Of a stretch of 64,000 nucleotides of DNA, positions 25,673 through 37,924 are shown piece after piece. Every line of letters starts with the position of its first letter. Positions within the stretch are counted from its first letter, which is position 1. The notes under the pieces were generated by a model. It worked only from the letters and a program-made list of their open reading frames with translations. It had not been told where the DNA came from and did no database searches. The DNA comes from Theocolax elegans (taxonomy: Eukaryota; Arthropoda; Insecta; Hymenoptera; Cerocephalidae): the NCBI GenBank assembly GCA_026168455.1, contig CM047428.1, forward strand, positions 14,789,313 through 14,853,312. Reading direction: 5' to 3'. The translations under genes were made by a program, and so were the position numbers.

Positions 25673-27829
25673 GTGGGTACACCATACGTCAATATATAAT
25701 AATATATAGTAAAATATTAATTTGCAAATGAATCTTATTTATATACGGTATTACCTTAAGAGAAAACAACTTTTATTCATATATATATATCACGATTATC
25801 GAAAGTAAGAATCTGATTTGTGAGAGATCACTCGATGGCAATATAAGAAAATCTGGGGGAAACTTTATCCAAGAGATCAAAAGCCTCGAGAGGCTCGACT
25901 TACGTTGCTTCATTTTCTCAGGGAAATTTCCAATGACAAAGCAGATTAAATCTTCGTATATATATATACGAAAAGTTTTGAAAAAAATTGCAAGAATAAT
26001 TGAGTACCAAATTGACAAAAAAATGTACATTACAAATACCGAAAGAATCCCGAAATTTACTTACCCATCATTCGCTCTCGGAAAAATAATGTATATAATT
26101 TTAAAAAAAACAATTTATGTATTAAACTTAAAAAAAAAATTTTCAATTAATAAGTTCAATTTTTCTTGCAAATTTAACGTAAACTTGTTGATATATACAT
26201 ACAATATATCATACTACGCGAGTCAAATGTGTATTCCTGTATATGCAACTTTCAAAATGAAAAGAAAAGGAAAAATAATGGCATATAATAAGGTATATGA
26301 CAAAGTCGGAGGGAATGAAAATAGAGGAAGGTATAGATTATCATCCGAAAGGAGTAGGGAGCGGTGCAAAGTTCCGAAATTATATAATTGCGCATGTATG
26401 TTAACATTTACATCATGTGCATCACAATTTTTCAAAACTATAAATATTTTTGTTAGCGAGACGTATGGATCTGTATATGGCAACTTTCTCCTGTATTGTC
26501 GAATTTTGTAAAAGGTACTTATTCGATACTGTTTGAATAAATTAAAATTTGTTTAGTTAATTATACTAATATATGATTAAAGTCATAATACAAATGTATC
26601 CACTTGAATTTTAAGCTAAATAATAATATAATATTTTATTAATCGATATATTTCTGAATAGATATATCCATTTATCAAATTCTAATTTTTATCATTATAA
26701 TGAAAGATCTCAGAGGGCAAAGACAATTTTTTTAAAATTCCGTAAGAGTTCGGAAGAATTCGAAAATCGGTTGATATTTGTCTTTAAAGTGGTCATTATT
26801 AATTTTGAAAGTAATTTTATGTCCACTAAAAACAATTAATTATCGAATCATTGAAACAATATATTAAAACATATAGGAATAGTATTTTTTAATAACGTTC
26901 ATATTGAATTATGACAAGTTATTTTAATATATTTATTAATTCTGAATAAGTTCGTAAATAATTCATAACTTTATTTTGATTAATACTAAAAAAAAAAGAT
27001 TATTTGTAACCGCTATGCTATTTTCGTGATTTTTCATGAACATATTATGAACTTCCAATGAATTGATGCAAATGGACATAAAACTTATTTTAGAATTCTT
27101 TAAGAAGTCTTTGGGTAAATTTCTTTTTAAATCGTTTAAAAAAAAAAGTGCTGTCTGGGGATGATTTTATCCATTTAAATATAGAATGATTTCCATTAAT
27201 CAGTAATTTTTCAATGTCCAATTGAAATAATTAAAACATTTTCTTACAAGATTGTATTATTTTCCATAAACAGAATGTAAAATAGTTAAATAAAACGGCC
27301 TTGAAAAAGTTCATATACATTGTTATATAGAAAGGAATGCTTTATGAATTTTGCAATGCGAGGTTTATTGAGATTTATTTTGATTAAACTACACTACGCA
27401 ATGATACATCCTGCGATATCATTGTAATGGCCACTACTGTATAAAATATGTGATTGTATAACAAACAATATTCAATTTATACATCTCGTTAACAATATAA
27501 ATTGTCGGAATATTTTCTAAATTATTCGTCGGTATCAAATATTGTAGTTCCGTTGTTGGTTAAACAAATAAAAAGTAATATTTACTTGACTGTGGAAATC
27601 AGTTCCGTGAAACGAAAAATGAAAATGGGTCCTACGGCACTGCGCGTCCGGTGCTAAAGATATATATAAAGACAGATGTATGTATGCATAATCGTACATA
27701 TATATGTAATATATCTTCTATATATATTATTTTGAGGTCGTACGTGAGAGACCCCGAAATTGTAAATAACTTGCGATTTGTAGCATTGAAAAGTGAACCT
27801 AAAATCAATTAAAGACATTATTAAAAACC
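25673..27829. other. AT-rich non-coding stretch
   Basis: A 192-codon open frame at 25933-26511 is the longest here. It is lysine, isoleucine and tyrosine rich, has no motif and is crossed by antisense frames of similar length, so I do not call it a gene. No RNA gene or repeat stands out. Confidence 0.5.
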
Positions 27830-29084
27830 TTAAGGGGGTGGCATACCCGTAGGTTACCGACTGACCGAAAAAAATAATAATTATATATACACATGTATAT
27901 TTAAAAACAAAAATAAATATAGTTTTTGTTATTTACGAAACGGAGAGACGAAATATTATATAGAGATTAGCAATCCATCCGATAGTGATTTATGTCAGTC
28001 TTGCTAAGCGAATAAAACAATGTGTAAAAAAAGAACGGAAGATTTACTAAAAAATTCACCAAAGATATAAGCGTAAGGTAGGAGTCGGTTTATGTATAAA
28101 AAGAAAAATTGTACATATATATATAATTATTTTAAGTATATACACATGTATATTTAAAAACAAAAATAAATATAGTTTTTGTTATTTACGAAACGGAGAG
28201 ACGAAATATTATATAGAGATTAGCAATCCATCCGATAGTGATTTATGTCAGTCTTGCTAAGCGAATAAAACAATGTGTAAAAAAAGAACGGAAGATTTAC
28301 TAAAAAATTCACCAAAGATATAAGCGTAAGGTAGGAGTCGGTTTATGTATAAAAAGAAAAATTGTACATATATATATAATTATTTTAAGTATATATACAC
28401 ATGTATATTTAAAAACAAAAATAAATATAGTTTTTGTTATTTACGAAACGGAGAGACGAAATATTATATAGAGATTAGCAATCCATCCGATAGTGATTTA
28501 TGTCAGTCTTGCTAAGCGAATAAAACAATGTGTAAAAAAAGAACGGAAGATTTACTAAAAAATTCACCAAAGATATAAGCGTAAGGTAGGAGTCGGTTTA
28601 TGTATAAAAAGAAAAATTGTACATATATATATAATTATTTTAAGTATATACACATGTATATTTAAAAACAAAAATAAATATAGTTTTTGTTATTTACGAA
28701 ACGGAGAGACGAAATATTATATAGAGATTAGCAATCCATCCGATAGTGATTTATGTCAGTCTTGCTAAGCGAATAAAACAATGTGTAAAAAAAGAACGGA
28801 AGATTTACTAAAAAATTCACCAAAGATATAAGCGTAAGGTAGGAGTCGGTTTATGTATAAAAAGAAAAATTGTACATATATATAGATTATTAAGTAATAA
28901 GCCATTCTACAAAGTTTCAGGTCAATATGACAGAGACACCCTAAAAAAATTTTTGCACCGAAAAATCACAAACAATCGTACGTTTTCAGAATTTTACATA
29001 AATTTGCGCTTTTTTTTTTTAAATAAACGGAATAATTATCTTTTTTGGCTCGGTGTTCACCCACCGGGTATACCATCCCCTTAA
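27830..29084. mobile_element. TTAA-flanked MITE carrying an internal tandem repeat
   Basis: TTAA occurs at 27830-27833 and 29081-29084. The termini are inverted: GGGGGTGGCATACCCG on the left, with CGGGTATACCATCCCC as the right-hand counterpart. A shared inner motif (GACACCCTAAAAAA, then GCACCGAAAAATCA) at about 28933-28970 links it to the MITE at 45825-46219. Most of its interior has been replaced by four copies of a ~252-bp repeat, making it 1.25 kb long instead of ~0.4 kb. Confidence 0.75.
27882..28884. repeat. 252-bp tandem repeat, four copies
   Basis: Copies start at about 27882, 28137, 28390 and 28642, each at the text ACACATGTATATTTAAAAAC. They are virtually identical through GGAGTCGGTTTATGTATAAA, then (AT)n. 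The only differences are one or two AT units at the junctions. No coding frame runs through the array. Confidence 0.95.
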
Positions 29085-29511
29085 ATGTAATAACAATTCA
29101 CGGCATATTAAACATGTACAAATAATTTAATTTATTCGATCAAAAATAATAATAACCAATGAATGTTATAAAAAAGAATTTTCAATTAATTGAACAAAAA
29201 TATTTAATTGGTTTTCCGTGTCTATTTTTTAGTGCGTCGATATATATATATATATACACACACACATACAATCGATTACCAATCAAAGATGAGTTAATTT
29301 TTTCTCATAAGGAGAAATAACAAATAACGAAGAAATCTAAAATGTAGTTGTAGTGAAAAATATTGTAAAATGAAGGGAAATGTTCTACGGACATTAGATC
29401 GACAAAATGAAAGATGAGTAAATCAGTGCCAAATTTCTTCTTCCCATACATTCACCGTAATATACATGTATACATAGCATATTACGACATATATACATAT
29501 AATTATTTTAA

Positions 29512-29755
29512 GTATATATACACATGTATATTTAAAAACAAAAATAAATATAGTTTTTGTTATTTACGAAACGGAGAGACGAAATATTATATAGAGATTA
29601 GCAATCCATCCGATAGTGATTTATGTCAGTCTTGCTAAGCGAATAAAACAATGTGTAAAAAAAGAACGGAAGATTTACTAAAAAATTCACCAAAGATATA
29701 AGCGTAAGGTAGGAGTCGGTTTATGTATAAAAAGAAAAATTGTACATATATATAT
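29512..29755. repeat. Detached fifth copy of the 252-bp repeat
   Basis: This is identical in sequence to the array units at 27882-28884 but lies about 430 bp beyond the right end of the MITE, joined to otherwise unique DNA on both sides. A 74-codon open frame crossing it is a chance translation. Confidence 0.9.
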
Positions 29756-32570
29756 AAGATGTTAGCGAAAAGCGACTAAACACATCGAGAAGAATATAAA
29801 AAGACATACGATACACATATACCTGCATACTATATCAAATCATTGGCTATATGTTAAACGAACGGATGCAAAACCCAACAATAAAAACGCAACAAAACCG
29901 CGTAATTAAAAAAAAATTAAATTATACAAAAAAAGTTGAGTCGTATACATGATAATTGAAAAGTAATTCTGATTTAATAAATCTACGAAATCTATTTATA
30001 TAAGAAAACGTGTATAATCATATTTGGGTTTGGCATCCCGTTAAACACACACACACTTATATATATATAATTAATTGATCGTACATTAAGCTCGTATCGA
30101 GTACAGATGTAGGAAATATTTAGAATTGTACTCGTCCGACTTATTCCTCAAGAAAGTCTGTCCATTTTTTCGATAAACAACAAAATATTTATCAATATAA
30201 ATTTTAATCACAAATTATTATCCTTCCTCATATTTGGTCCTCAATGCAAAGTCACAATTGTACATAAACGATTATTAAATTAGAAATCTTAAATCTTGAA
30301 TAAATTGTTTTCCACTTATTTCGCGTATTACTTTTTTTCTCATTCGGTATAATAGTGTTCAAAAGGAATATAAAGGAAAAAACAATATAAAACTCTATGA
30401 CTTTTCAAAGAGGACCGAGTGCATCCATCGAAAGATATAATTATATATATATATACACTTGATAGTATATAAATATCGTGACGCGACGAAAAAAAAGAAA
30501 ATATCACATAAATTAGTCGAGATAAAATGTCGCAATATTCAAAAAAATATTAACACTATAGAACACTGGATATTTCCAAAAGAATACTATATACATTATT
30601 CAGTGTTCTAAAAAAAATAATCATTTTTCTCTTCCTTGACACTTCGCCAAATTATTGTGATAATAACTTGTAAATGTACTTAAGGGATTCTATATATACA
30701 TATATACATATATATACGTTTTTTACATTTAATTGAGTTCCCTCTGTTATTCGGCAATAATTCGTATATAGGTATATATATATGTATATGTATTATATAT
30801 GTATATGTACACACAAACGCGATGTAAATACACATTATTATTATTATATATTTCAACGTGGGATTTTTGGGAAATGACTTTTTCATTCAATCGGCAATCA
30901 ATTAAATGTATTCACACACACACACACACACACAGAGAGACAAACATTTAATTATATAAATATACATATACATATACGTACGTGTATCGGTTGAATTACA
31001 TAGTGCTTATGTCACAACTTGGGCCAATTATTTATTTAACCACGTAAGAAAAAATTTTTATAATGTTTCTACACTCGTCCATTAATATATATACGTACTT
31101 AGTAATTTCAATGATTTATCGGTACACGTACATATGTACATGCATATGTGTATATAGACGATACATAACGACAAAAAATTCGATATAAATTTGAAAAGTC
31201 AACGGATCCTTTCCTCGATTTTCAAAGTTGACTAAAAAGGCTGATACCTACATTGTATATTTATTTCGAAATATTTTCTTCGAGAAATAATTAAAAAGTT
31301 GGTTGAACGTGTGTGTCAAGCAGTCGAAAGCAATTCGAATACGTTCGAACCGTTTGAAATAAAAATTGTGTAATATAATAATATACCAAATTTTACTTAA
31401 ACAAAGAAAATATTTATCTTATTTTTAATTAGTTCAATATATACTTTTACTCTTTCGGAAATAATTTAATTGTATATATTGCTGGAGGAAAAAAGGATTT
31501 ACTTTTAATTTGTTATTAATTAATTGCAATTGAATAAAGATTCCTGAAAAATTGTATTAAACTTGTAGTTCGAACGGTTGAATGTGGTATTGTATTGTAT
31601 GTGCAAAGAAACATACATAACAAGTGATTGTAAAAAGAAAGCTAGTGCCGTATTTATTTGTAATACATGCGAGAATCAACAACGCGATACAGACAAAACA
31701 TACAAAAATATATATATATAAAGAATATAAATATAAGTACTTAATACTTAGTAACGAAAAAAAAAAAAACACAAAGAGATGAAGATAAGAAAAGAAGAAA
31801 TATCCCTATTTGGGATTATATAAATTTCAATTGCCAAGAGATATTAAATATGAGGGTGCGCAAAGGTACACGGAGGAAAACGGAACCAAAAACAATAGCT
31901 ATATTATGCAATTTTCGAGCGATAACAATATGTAAAAGAGCGAAAAAAAACGAACGATTTTGTCGATAATGTATAAATGTAAACGTTTATTGATTGGGCA
32001 CCGGGAGGCCGGGGTGGGTAATAAAAAATCAAAACGTAATTATATATTTTTTGTCTTTTTGTATTATACCCTAAAATTCCTCTTTTTTTATATACTTATT
32101 TCTTTTGTGTTTTATAGTCTCTGTAAAATATATGATGAGAAATTTATTTAAAAAATAATTTAGAAATATATTTCTAAATTTTAAATGAGGAGTATAATCT
32201 TGTTTCTTAATGTTTATAAACAATCAATCTCATTTTTGAAACGAGGAGAGTTCTTAGCAAGTGCACAAGGGTGCAAAAGTAAATATATGCTTTTATATAG
32301 TAAATATAGTATCGAAACAATTTTCATTTTGTTATAAGTATAACGGGTGAATTAATGTTCAGTGCTAAGTAGAAAAACGACAAACATTGTTTACAGACAA
32401 TAGATTTAATAGGAAATTCGTGTTATATATCGTTTGATAAAGACAAATGGTCCGAAGAAATGTCGAATGATTGAAGGAAGGACAAGACAAGATCGATGAG
32501 AAAGTAAGTAAACAAACGAAAGTAATCTTCACCCCAAGAGCCCAAGACTCGTCTCGTATAGGGAGTATAA
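29756..32570. other. AT-rich non-coding stretch
   Basis: No coding exon is recognised. There are short (CA)n runs near 30046-30056 and 30912-30932 and several (AT)n stretches. Composition rises in GC only from about 32520 onward as the frizzled 5' region begins. Confidence 0.5.
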
Positions 32571-32581
32571 TACTTACTTAC

Positions 32582-32842
32582 ACTTGGATATAAATCGAAA
32601 CTGGAGCCTTGGCCTTCCTGCAGCAGTACAGGCTGAGGCCGCTGAGGCAGCGCAGGCAGTCTGTCTTTTATTTGAGAAGTCGAAAGGAACGCGCATACAC
32701 AGCTCCCCCTAGGACGAAATTCCTTAGCGCGCGTCTTTGGTGGTGGCGCATCGGGTTGCATCGGTAGCCATCGGTATTCGGGCGTCCCGTCCATCTCGAA
32801 TCTCGATTCCCCCCATTCCCCCTGTTTACGTTCATCCGCCAT
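32582..32842 (-). CDS. Possible first coding exon of a divergent transcript upstream of frizzled
   Basis: On the minus strand an ATG in good context (AACATGGCGG) at 32842 opens an 87-codon frame starting MADERKQGEWGESRFEMD. It runs to a strong donor (GTAAGTAAG) at 32581, exactly in phase 0. The segment is GC-rich relative to its surroundings. Against it: no downstream exon is recognisable further left, no domain is visible, and the GC-rich tract is equally well explained as 5' UTR or promoter DNA of frizzled, whose ATG lies 76 bp away on the other strand. Confidence 0.25.
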
Positions 32843-32917
32843 GTTCTCGAGTGATCGAGGAGTAAGCGGCGGCTCGTCTCCTGGTGTATAGCGCGTAGTA
32901 GGTATGCCCCAAGCAAG

Positions 32918-33702
32918 ATGACCAAGTTCGAGTGTTACCTCGTCCTCCTAGTTTTAAGCTCGAGTCTCGCGCTTAAAGATCCATTGGCACCTCATGGAAA
33001 ATGCGAGCGCATCACCATCACTTTGTGCCTCGACATGCCTTACAACGAGACCATCATGCCCAATCTTCTGAATCATCAGAAGCAAGACGATGCTGGACCA
33101 GAGGTTCATCAATTTTCTCCATTGGTCAAACTTAAGTGTAGTCCGGATCTCAAGTTCTTCCTTTGTGCTATGTATGCTCCCGTTTGTACAATCCTGGATA
33201 AAGCATTGCCACCATGCAGATCCCTTTGTGAAAGTGCCAAGAGAGGTTGCGAGACTCTTATGAATAACTTTGGTTTTTATTGGCCCGAGAGTATGGATTG
33301 CTCCAAGTTTCCTGAGAACGGTGGACCTGTACTTTGCGTGGGTAAGAACGAGTCCACTGCAGTCGAGGTACCTCAGGTCGACGATGTCAGATTACCTACT
33401 CCAGAGTTTCATCCTTCGTGGAATAATATACCCAAACCTTTTAATAATCATGGTTTTATGTTGGGTGCAAGGAACTATGGTTTTGTGTGCCCGGTGCAGT
33501 TCAAGGTTCCTCACGGTCTAGGATATTCCTTAAAAGTAGGGAATAAAGTAGAGCCAAATTGCGGAGCACCCTGTGACGGCATGTTCTTTACCGAGAGGGA
33601 AAGAAAATTTGCAAGAATATGGGTAGGAACATGGGCTACTTTATGTGCTGCATCTTGCTTCTTTACTTTCTTGACGTTTCTCATTGACACAGACAGGTTC
33701 AG
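32918..33702 (+). CDS. fz: Frizzled, coding exon 1 (signal peptide, cysteine-rich domain, TM1)
   Basis: This is the first of three coding exons (32918-33702, 33884-34263, 34450-34988) that join in frame to 567 residues, a Wnt receptor of the Frizzled class F seven-pass family. The ATG at 32918 (AAGATGACC) opens a hydrophobic signal peptide (about residues 1-19). The extracellular cysteine-rich Wnt-binding domain follows (about residues 27-145), with family signatures [24 protein letters not shown] and [15 protein letters not shown]. After a linker comes the juxtamembrane [16 protein letters not shown] block and the first membrane helix. The exon ends at DTDRF plus a split Arg codon before the donor 'gtaagt'. 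It resembles Drosophila Frizzled (Fz1) more than Fz2 in linker and tail, so I call it fz. Confidence 0.93.
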
Positions 33703-33883
33703 GTAAGTTTTTACTTTTCATTTGCATGCAAAATTTAATAATTGTATAACAAATTATTAGAGTTATTTTTATTCTCTTTGGTCACTTTATTTAAATTAGG
33801 ACAGTAATTAAATGTTTTATTTATATGATATTAACTATGAATATAAAAATTAAAAATAATTAATTAAAATATTATTTTTTTAG

Positions 33884-34263
33884 ATATCCAGAAAGACCTA
33901 TAATATTCTTATCAGTCTGCTACTTAATGGTGGCACTAGCATATGTCGTTGGTTGGGCCGCAGGAAACTCTATATCTTGCAGAGAACCATTTCCACCACC
34001 CCTTGATATGAATATTCAAATGGCATCGACTATAACTCAAGGAACTAAATATGAACTTTGTACAATACTCTTCATGGTTTTGTATTTCTTTGGAATGGCT
34101 TCCAGTATTTGGTGGGTCATTTTAACTCTAACCTGGTTTTTGGCTGCGGGTTTAAAGTGGGGTCATGAAGCCATAGAAGCAAATTCACAATATTTCCATT
34201 TAGCTGCATGGGCTGCTCCTGCTGTTAAGACTGTCTCCATTCTTGCTATGGGAAAAGTTGAAG
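33884..34263 (+). CDS. fz: Frizzled, coding exon 2 (TM2-TM4 region)
   Basis: The acceptor 'tttttttag' ends at 33883; the exon completes the split Arg codon and reads [16 protein letters not shown], the expected second membrane segment. It contains the conserved SCREPFPPP and [11 protein letters not shown] motifs of the first extracellular loop, then TM3, and [15 protein letters not shown] at the TM4 end, a hallmark of Frizzled proteins. It ends at KVE plus one base of a Gly codon before the donor 'gtaaac' at 34264. The 181-bp intron before it and the 186-bp intron after it are AT-rich and free of coding. Confidence 0.93.
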
Positions 34264-34449
34264 GTAAACTTTAAATTAAATAAATATCTTTATACAACAA
34301 CTATCTATTGTTTATAATTTTATGATTTTTTAATCAATATTTTATTTTGAAATAAATATTAACTATTGAAAGTGAAATTTATATTTATTAAATTTTTTAA
34401 TAGTGATATCTAAAATTTTCGAATAATCTATTTTCATTTTTTGTAACAG

Positions 34450-34988
34450 GTGATATACTGTCAGGTGTTTGCTATGTGGGTCTTTGGAATGTAGAAGCAC
34501 TCAGAGGGTTTGTCCTAGCCCCTCTTTGCGTCTACCTCGTGCTCGGAACAGCTTTCCTACTTGCGGGCTTCGTATCCCTCTTCCGCATCCGCACAGTAAT
34601 GAAACATGATGGCACCAAAACTGACAAACTCGAAAAACTTATGATTCGGATCGGCATCTTCTCCGTCTTATACACAGTACCAGCGCTCATAGTCATTGCA
34701 TGTCTCTTTTACGAACAAGCCTACTTTGATAGTTGGATGCTTAGCTGGAATGTCGACATGTGTTCACGTCCAGTACCGCAGTCACTCTACTCAATTCCGT
34801 GTCCGGTTGGTAATACTGCCAGAGATATTGGAAGAAAACCAGATTTTGAGGTATTCATGATCAAATATTTGATGGCTATGATCGTCGGTATTACGAGCAG
34901 CTTTTGGGTATGGTCAAACAAAACTCTTACAAGTTGGAGGCAGTTTTTTCATCATATACAGGGGAGGCGTACAGACACGTACGTATAG
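34450..34988 (+). CDS. fz: Frizzled, coding exon 3 (TM5-TM7 and cytoplasmic tail)
   Basis: The acceptor 'gtaacag' ends at 34449. The exon resumes [11 protein letters not shown] as in other Frizzleds, covers TM5 with [18 protein letters not shown]6, the third extracellular loop with its cysteines, and TM7. The cytoplasmic tail holds the KTxxxW motif (KTLTSW, about residues 546-550 of the joined protein), which recruits Dishevelled. The protein ends DTYV, a PDZ-binding type end matching the YV ending of fly Frizzled. The TAG is at 34986-34988. All three exons are intact with no frameshift. Confidence 0.93.
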
Positions 34989-37489
34989 ATCTCTCCGATG
35001 AAGATCCAGTGTGAATGAATTGATTGTTGATCGTCCATCCGTTTGCCTTGTCATTTTTATTTGCTTCACAGTTGACAATAGAATGAGGCCCAGTGTTTTG
35101 AGAATTGAAGCAGCATTTTTTTATATATTGCTTAATTTTCTAAGCATTTGTTTTTTAGAAGTATCCGAAAAGGTGAAACAAATAAGTTAATTGGCTTTTT
35201 AACGCTTGTATTACAATTTTTCTTTATTAATTCGTTTATTCTTCGTTGCAGTATAGGGTATACTATATTTTGCTTAAAATTTCAATGGATAATTTTTATT
35301 TAACAGTATTAATGATTGATACTTATTTTCAGTTATTATAGATTATTGAGATTTAATCTAACACATTTTAAAAAATTAAGTATTAAAAATTAATCACCAG
35401 ACTGAAATATCAACAAAACATATTTATAGTATTTTTATGTAAATAAATATAAAATAATCACATAAATATGATCCTATTAAACTGTCAATCACAGTTGCCC
35501 ATGTACGTTTGTTAATTTCTATTGAAAGCAAAATTTTATTCACATGCTGTTTCAATTCTTAATATTTTATCGCATATTTCTAAGCTGAGCATTTTTATTC
35601 TAGTTTTTCATAATAGTTAAGTCTAAAAAAACGGAATTGGATTAAACAAATTAAAATAGTATAAAACTTAATCCAATAGTAATTTTATAAGATGCATGAA
35701 TGATAACGAATGAGAGCGGTACATTATTTTATTGTTAATGCAAACAATTATAGACTCTGAAATAGTTAGATTTACAATCACGGCTGAGAGAGCAATTAAT
35801 TTGCACTGCATTTAATTGAAAGACTGTAAAAATAAAATGAAGGGTATTTAAAAAAATGAACTACAGTATAATAGTAGTTTGTTGACTGATTGTTGATGCG
35901 ACATTGAAGTTTTATAAGCGAACGGATACAATAATTTCAGTTGCATGTTAAGACCTTCAATCAAACAATGTTTGTTGTTTTTTTATTATTCAAAGATGCT
36001 TTTTTTACATTTGAAGAAAAAGTAATTAAAGATATAACTAAAGTTACTCTCACCGCGTCCAAAGTTCACAAAAACCATCTGAATTATGGATGAGCCTTGA
36101 TTTTCTTGTTCCTACAGAGTTGATACGTTGGTAACTAAGATCTGAAAGTGAATTTCGTTAGATTTTTTTCGTGCAAGTGCGAAATTTTGTGCCAATTATA
36201 GTTTGTTTGAATTGTAAATTTTTAAATGTGAAATGTAAATCAGGCTTTTTATAATTGTATATTACTTACGCTTTATGTGTTTTAATAGAAAATTTGTTTT
36301 ATTCTTATGGGGGTATGTAAGAAACATGTAAAAAAAATTATAACATGACTTCCTATCAAAACAAATTGTGTGCCTGTTGGAAAATCATAAAAAAGGAAAA
36401 GAAAAGGGGAAAAAATTGCTCAATCAAAAGAAATTCTTCCACAAAATGTGTCCAAAACCATTGCCACTTCTTTTCGACATGAATGTTTTATTGCCAAATA
36501 TAAGCGCAATTTGATAAGAAGTCTCGTGCTGCCGAAATTTTATATACTTCATCTACTGAAGTACTTAAGAATCAAAGTAATTTTAACGTAAAATAATTTT
36601 TGCTAGAATGTTTCTTTACTTTTAGTTATCTTTTATAATCTCTTACTATGTGTAAAGTATTGCGAGGTGATAAATGCCTGAAAGAGCTGCAAACAAATAG
36701 CTATTGTGATGACAACGAATGCCCCGCACGATTAAGTCGATCCCGAGAATAATAAAAGTCTGTATAGAATATTTTATCACGTTATATCCTAATTGGCTTA
36801 AGTCTTGAATTTAGATTCTGCACTGCTCCTCGTTTTTATATACAATCTATTTGGATTGTAACGAAAATAAACTACTCTTCTACTCTTTGAAAATGATTAT
36901 TGCTATCAAAAACCATACTATATGGTGATTGGGTTGAATAATCTCCAGAACATTCATGAAGTGAGTTCTCCTTTACATTCGTGAGCAAAACCTTGAAAAG
37001 TGCCTGTCATCTTAAATAGTGGTGGTAACCTGTGGTCGTAAACAGTCATAATAGCGAACATTTCGGGGAATAGGTGTAAGTCAGATTACGAATGACGTTC
37101 GTAGTGATTTCACTGGCTAGCGCGTACGCTTCTTGGGTGAACATTCTCCCTAGTTTATAAACTCAACATTTATAAAAAGGATAGCATAATCTGCCATCAT
37201 TTCAAGGCAGTAAGTGAATATATTTTTGAGTGTCAAATACTGTTAAAATCTTGAAAACGCCATTGCAGTGACAAACGGTCTTGTTCAAAGACAAAATCCA
37301 CGTTGTATTATGTTTTTTCTAAAAATTCACATAATATTAATAAAAAATTTTTAATGTTTTGAACCTCAAATTGTAACAATCGTCAATAATAGTTATAGAA
37401 TTTTGAATATTGTAATAGATATACCTATATCTATTTCTTGTCATAAAGCAGCATCAATTAATTTATTTGGTTCAATTTTTCGAAAAAAA
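34989..37489 (+). other. frizzled 3' UTR and downstream DNA
   Basis: No coding frame with recognisable content is seen. AATAAA-like signals occur near 35828 and 36866, among others, so a long 3' UTR is possible. The DNA is less microsatellite-rich than the fru-side spacers. Confidence 0.45.
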
Positions 37490-37705
37490 TTAAAAATTTT
37501 ATTTTATAAAAATAGTACGTATAAGATAATGCTCGTGAGCAATGTAACGATACTTAGAATTATTTACTGTCCAGTATATAATATCTTTTTTAATGGTATA
37601 CATAAAACACATTTAAAATATTCAAGTTTAAGGGATTTCGATGAGCCACACTTTGTTTTCTACTTTGACATTTTGTACCTTCTTCATTTCTGCTACATAT
37701 CTATA
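37490..37705. repeat. ~215-bp direct repeat, copy 1 (partner at 41470-41680)
   Basis: Starting at AAAATTTTATTTTATAAAAA and reading to CTTCTTCATTTCTGCT, this segment matches 41470-41680 with modest divergence. The two copies bracket the SINE and the viral element. Beyond 41680 the partner continues into Ty3/gypsy-like remnants, so the repeated segment is probably part of a retroelement. Confidence 0.8.
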
Positions 37706-37716
37706 TAATTTATAAC

Positions 37717-37917
37717 GGGTACGGATTTCGAGTGTCGGCGTAGGTAGGTCCCTGGATTATCGGCGACGTTCGTCGATAGGACCAAGTCGACTAGCCGGGA
37801 TAATTGCGAATGGTAGCGCAGTGGTAAGGCTTTTGCCTCGCGCTCCCGGGATCGTGGGTTCGTGCCCCGATACCTTCGTTGATTTTTTTATTCCTTATAT
37901 TCAGTCCGTACCCAACG
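37717..37917 (+). mobile_element. tRNA-related SINE-like element
   Basis: A GC-rich island contains an RNA polymerase III A box (TAGCGCAGTGG, 37814-37824) and a B box (GGTTCGTGCCC, 37857-37867) at tRNA spacing. The T arm folds into a hairpin (ATCGTGGG against CCCCGAT). A T7 run follows at about 37883-37889, a pol III stop. The 5' acceptor half that should pair with CGATACC is absent, so this is not a functional tRNA. GGGTACGGA at the left and TCCGTACCC at the right form inverted ends. The exact borders are uncertain. Confidence 0.5.
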
Positions 37918-37924
37918 TGGGGAG

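Noticed and set aside
25933..26511. 192-codon open frame on the + strand
   Set aside because: Lys/Ile/Tyr-rich AT translation with no motif, no splice context and overlapping antisense frames of similar length.
37801..37875. Functional tRNA gene
   Set aside because: The 5' acceptor strand that should pair with CGATACC is missing; only pol III boxes and a T-arm hairpin remain.
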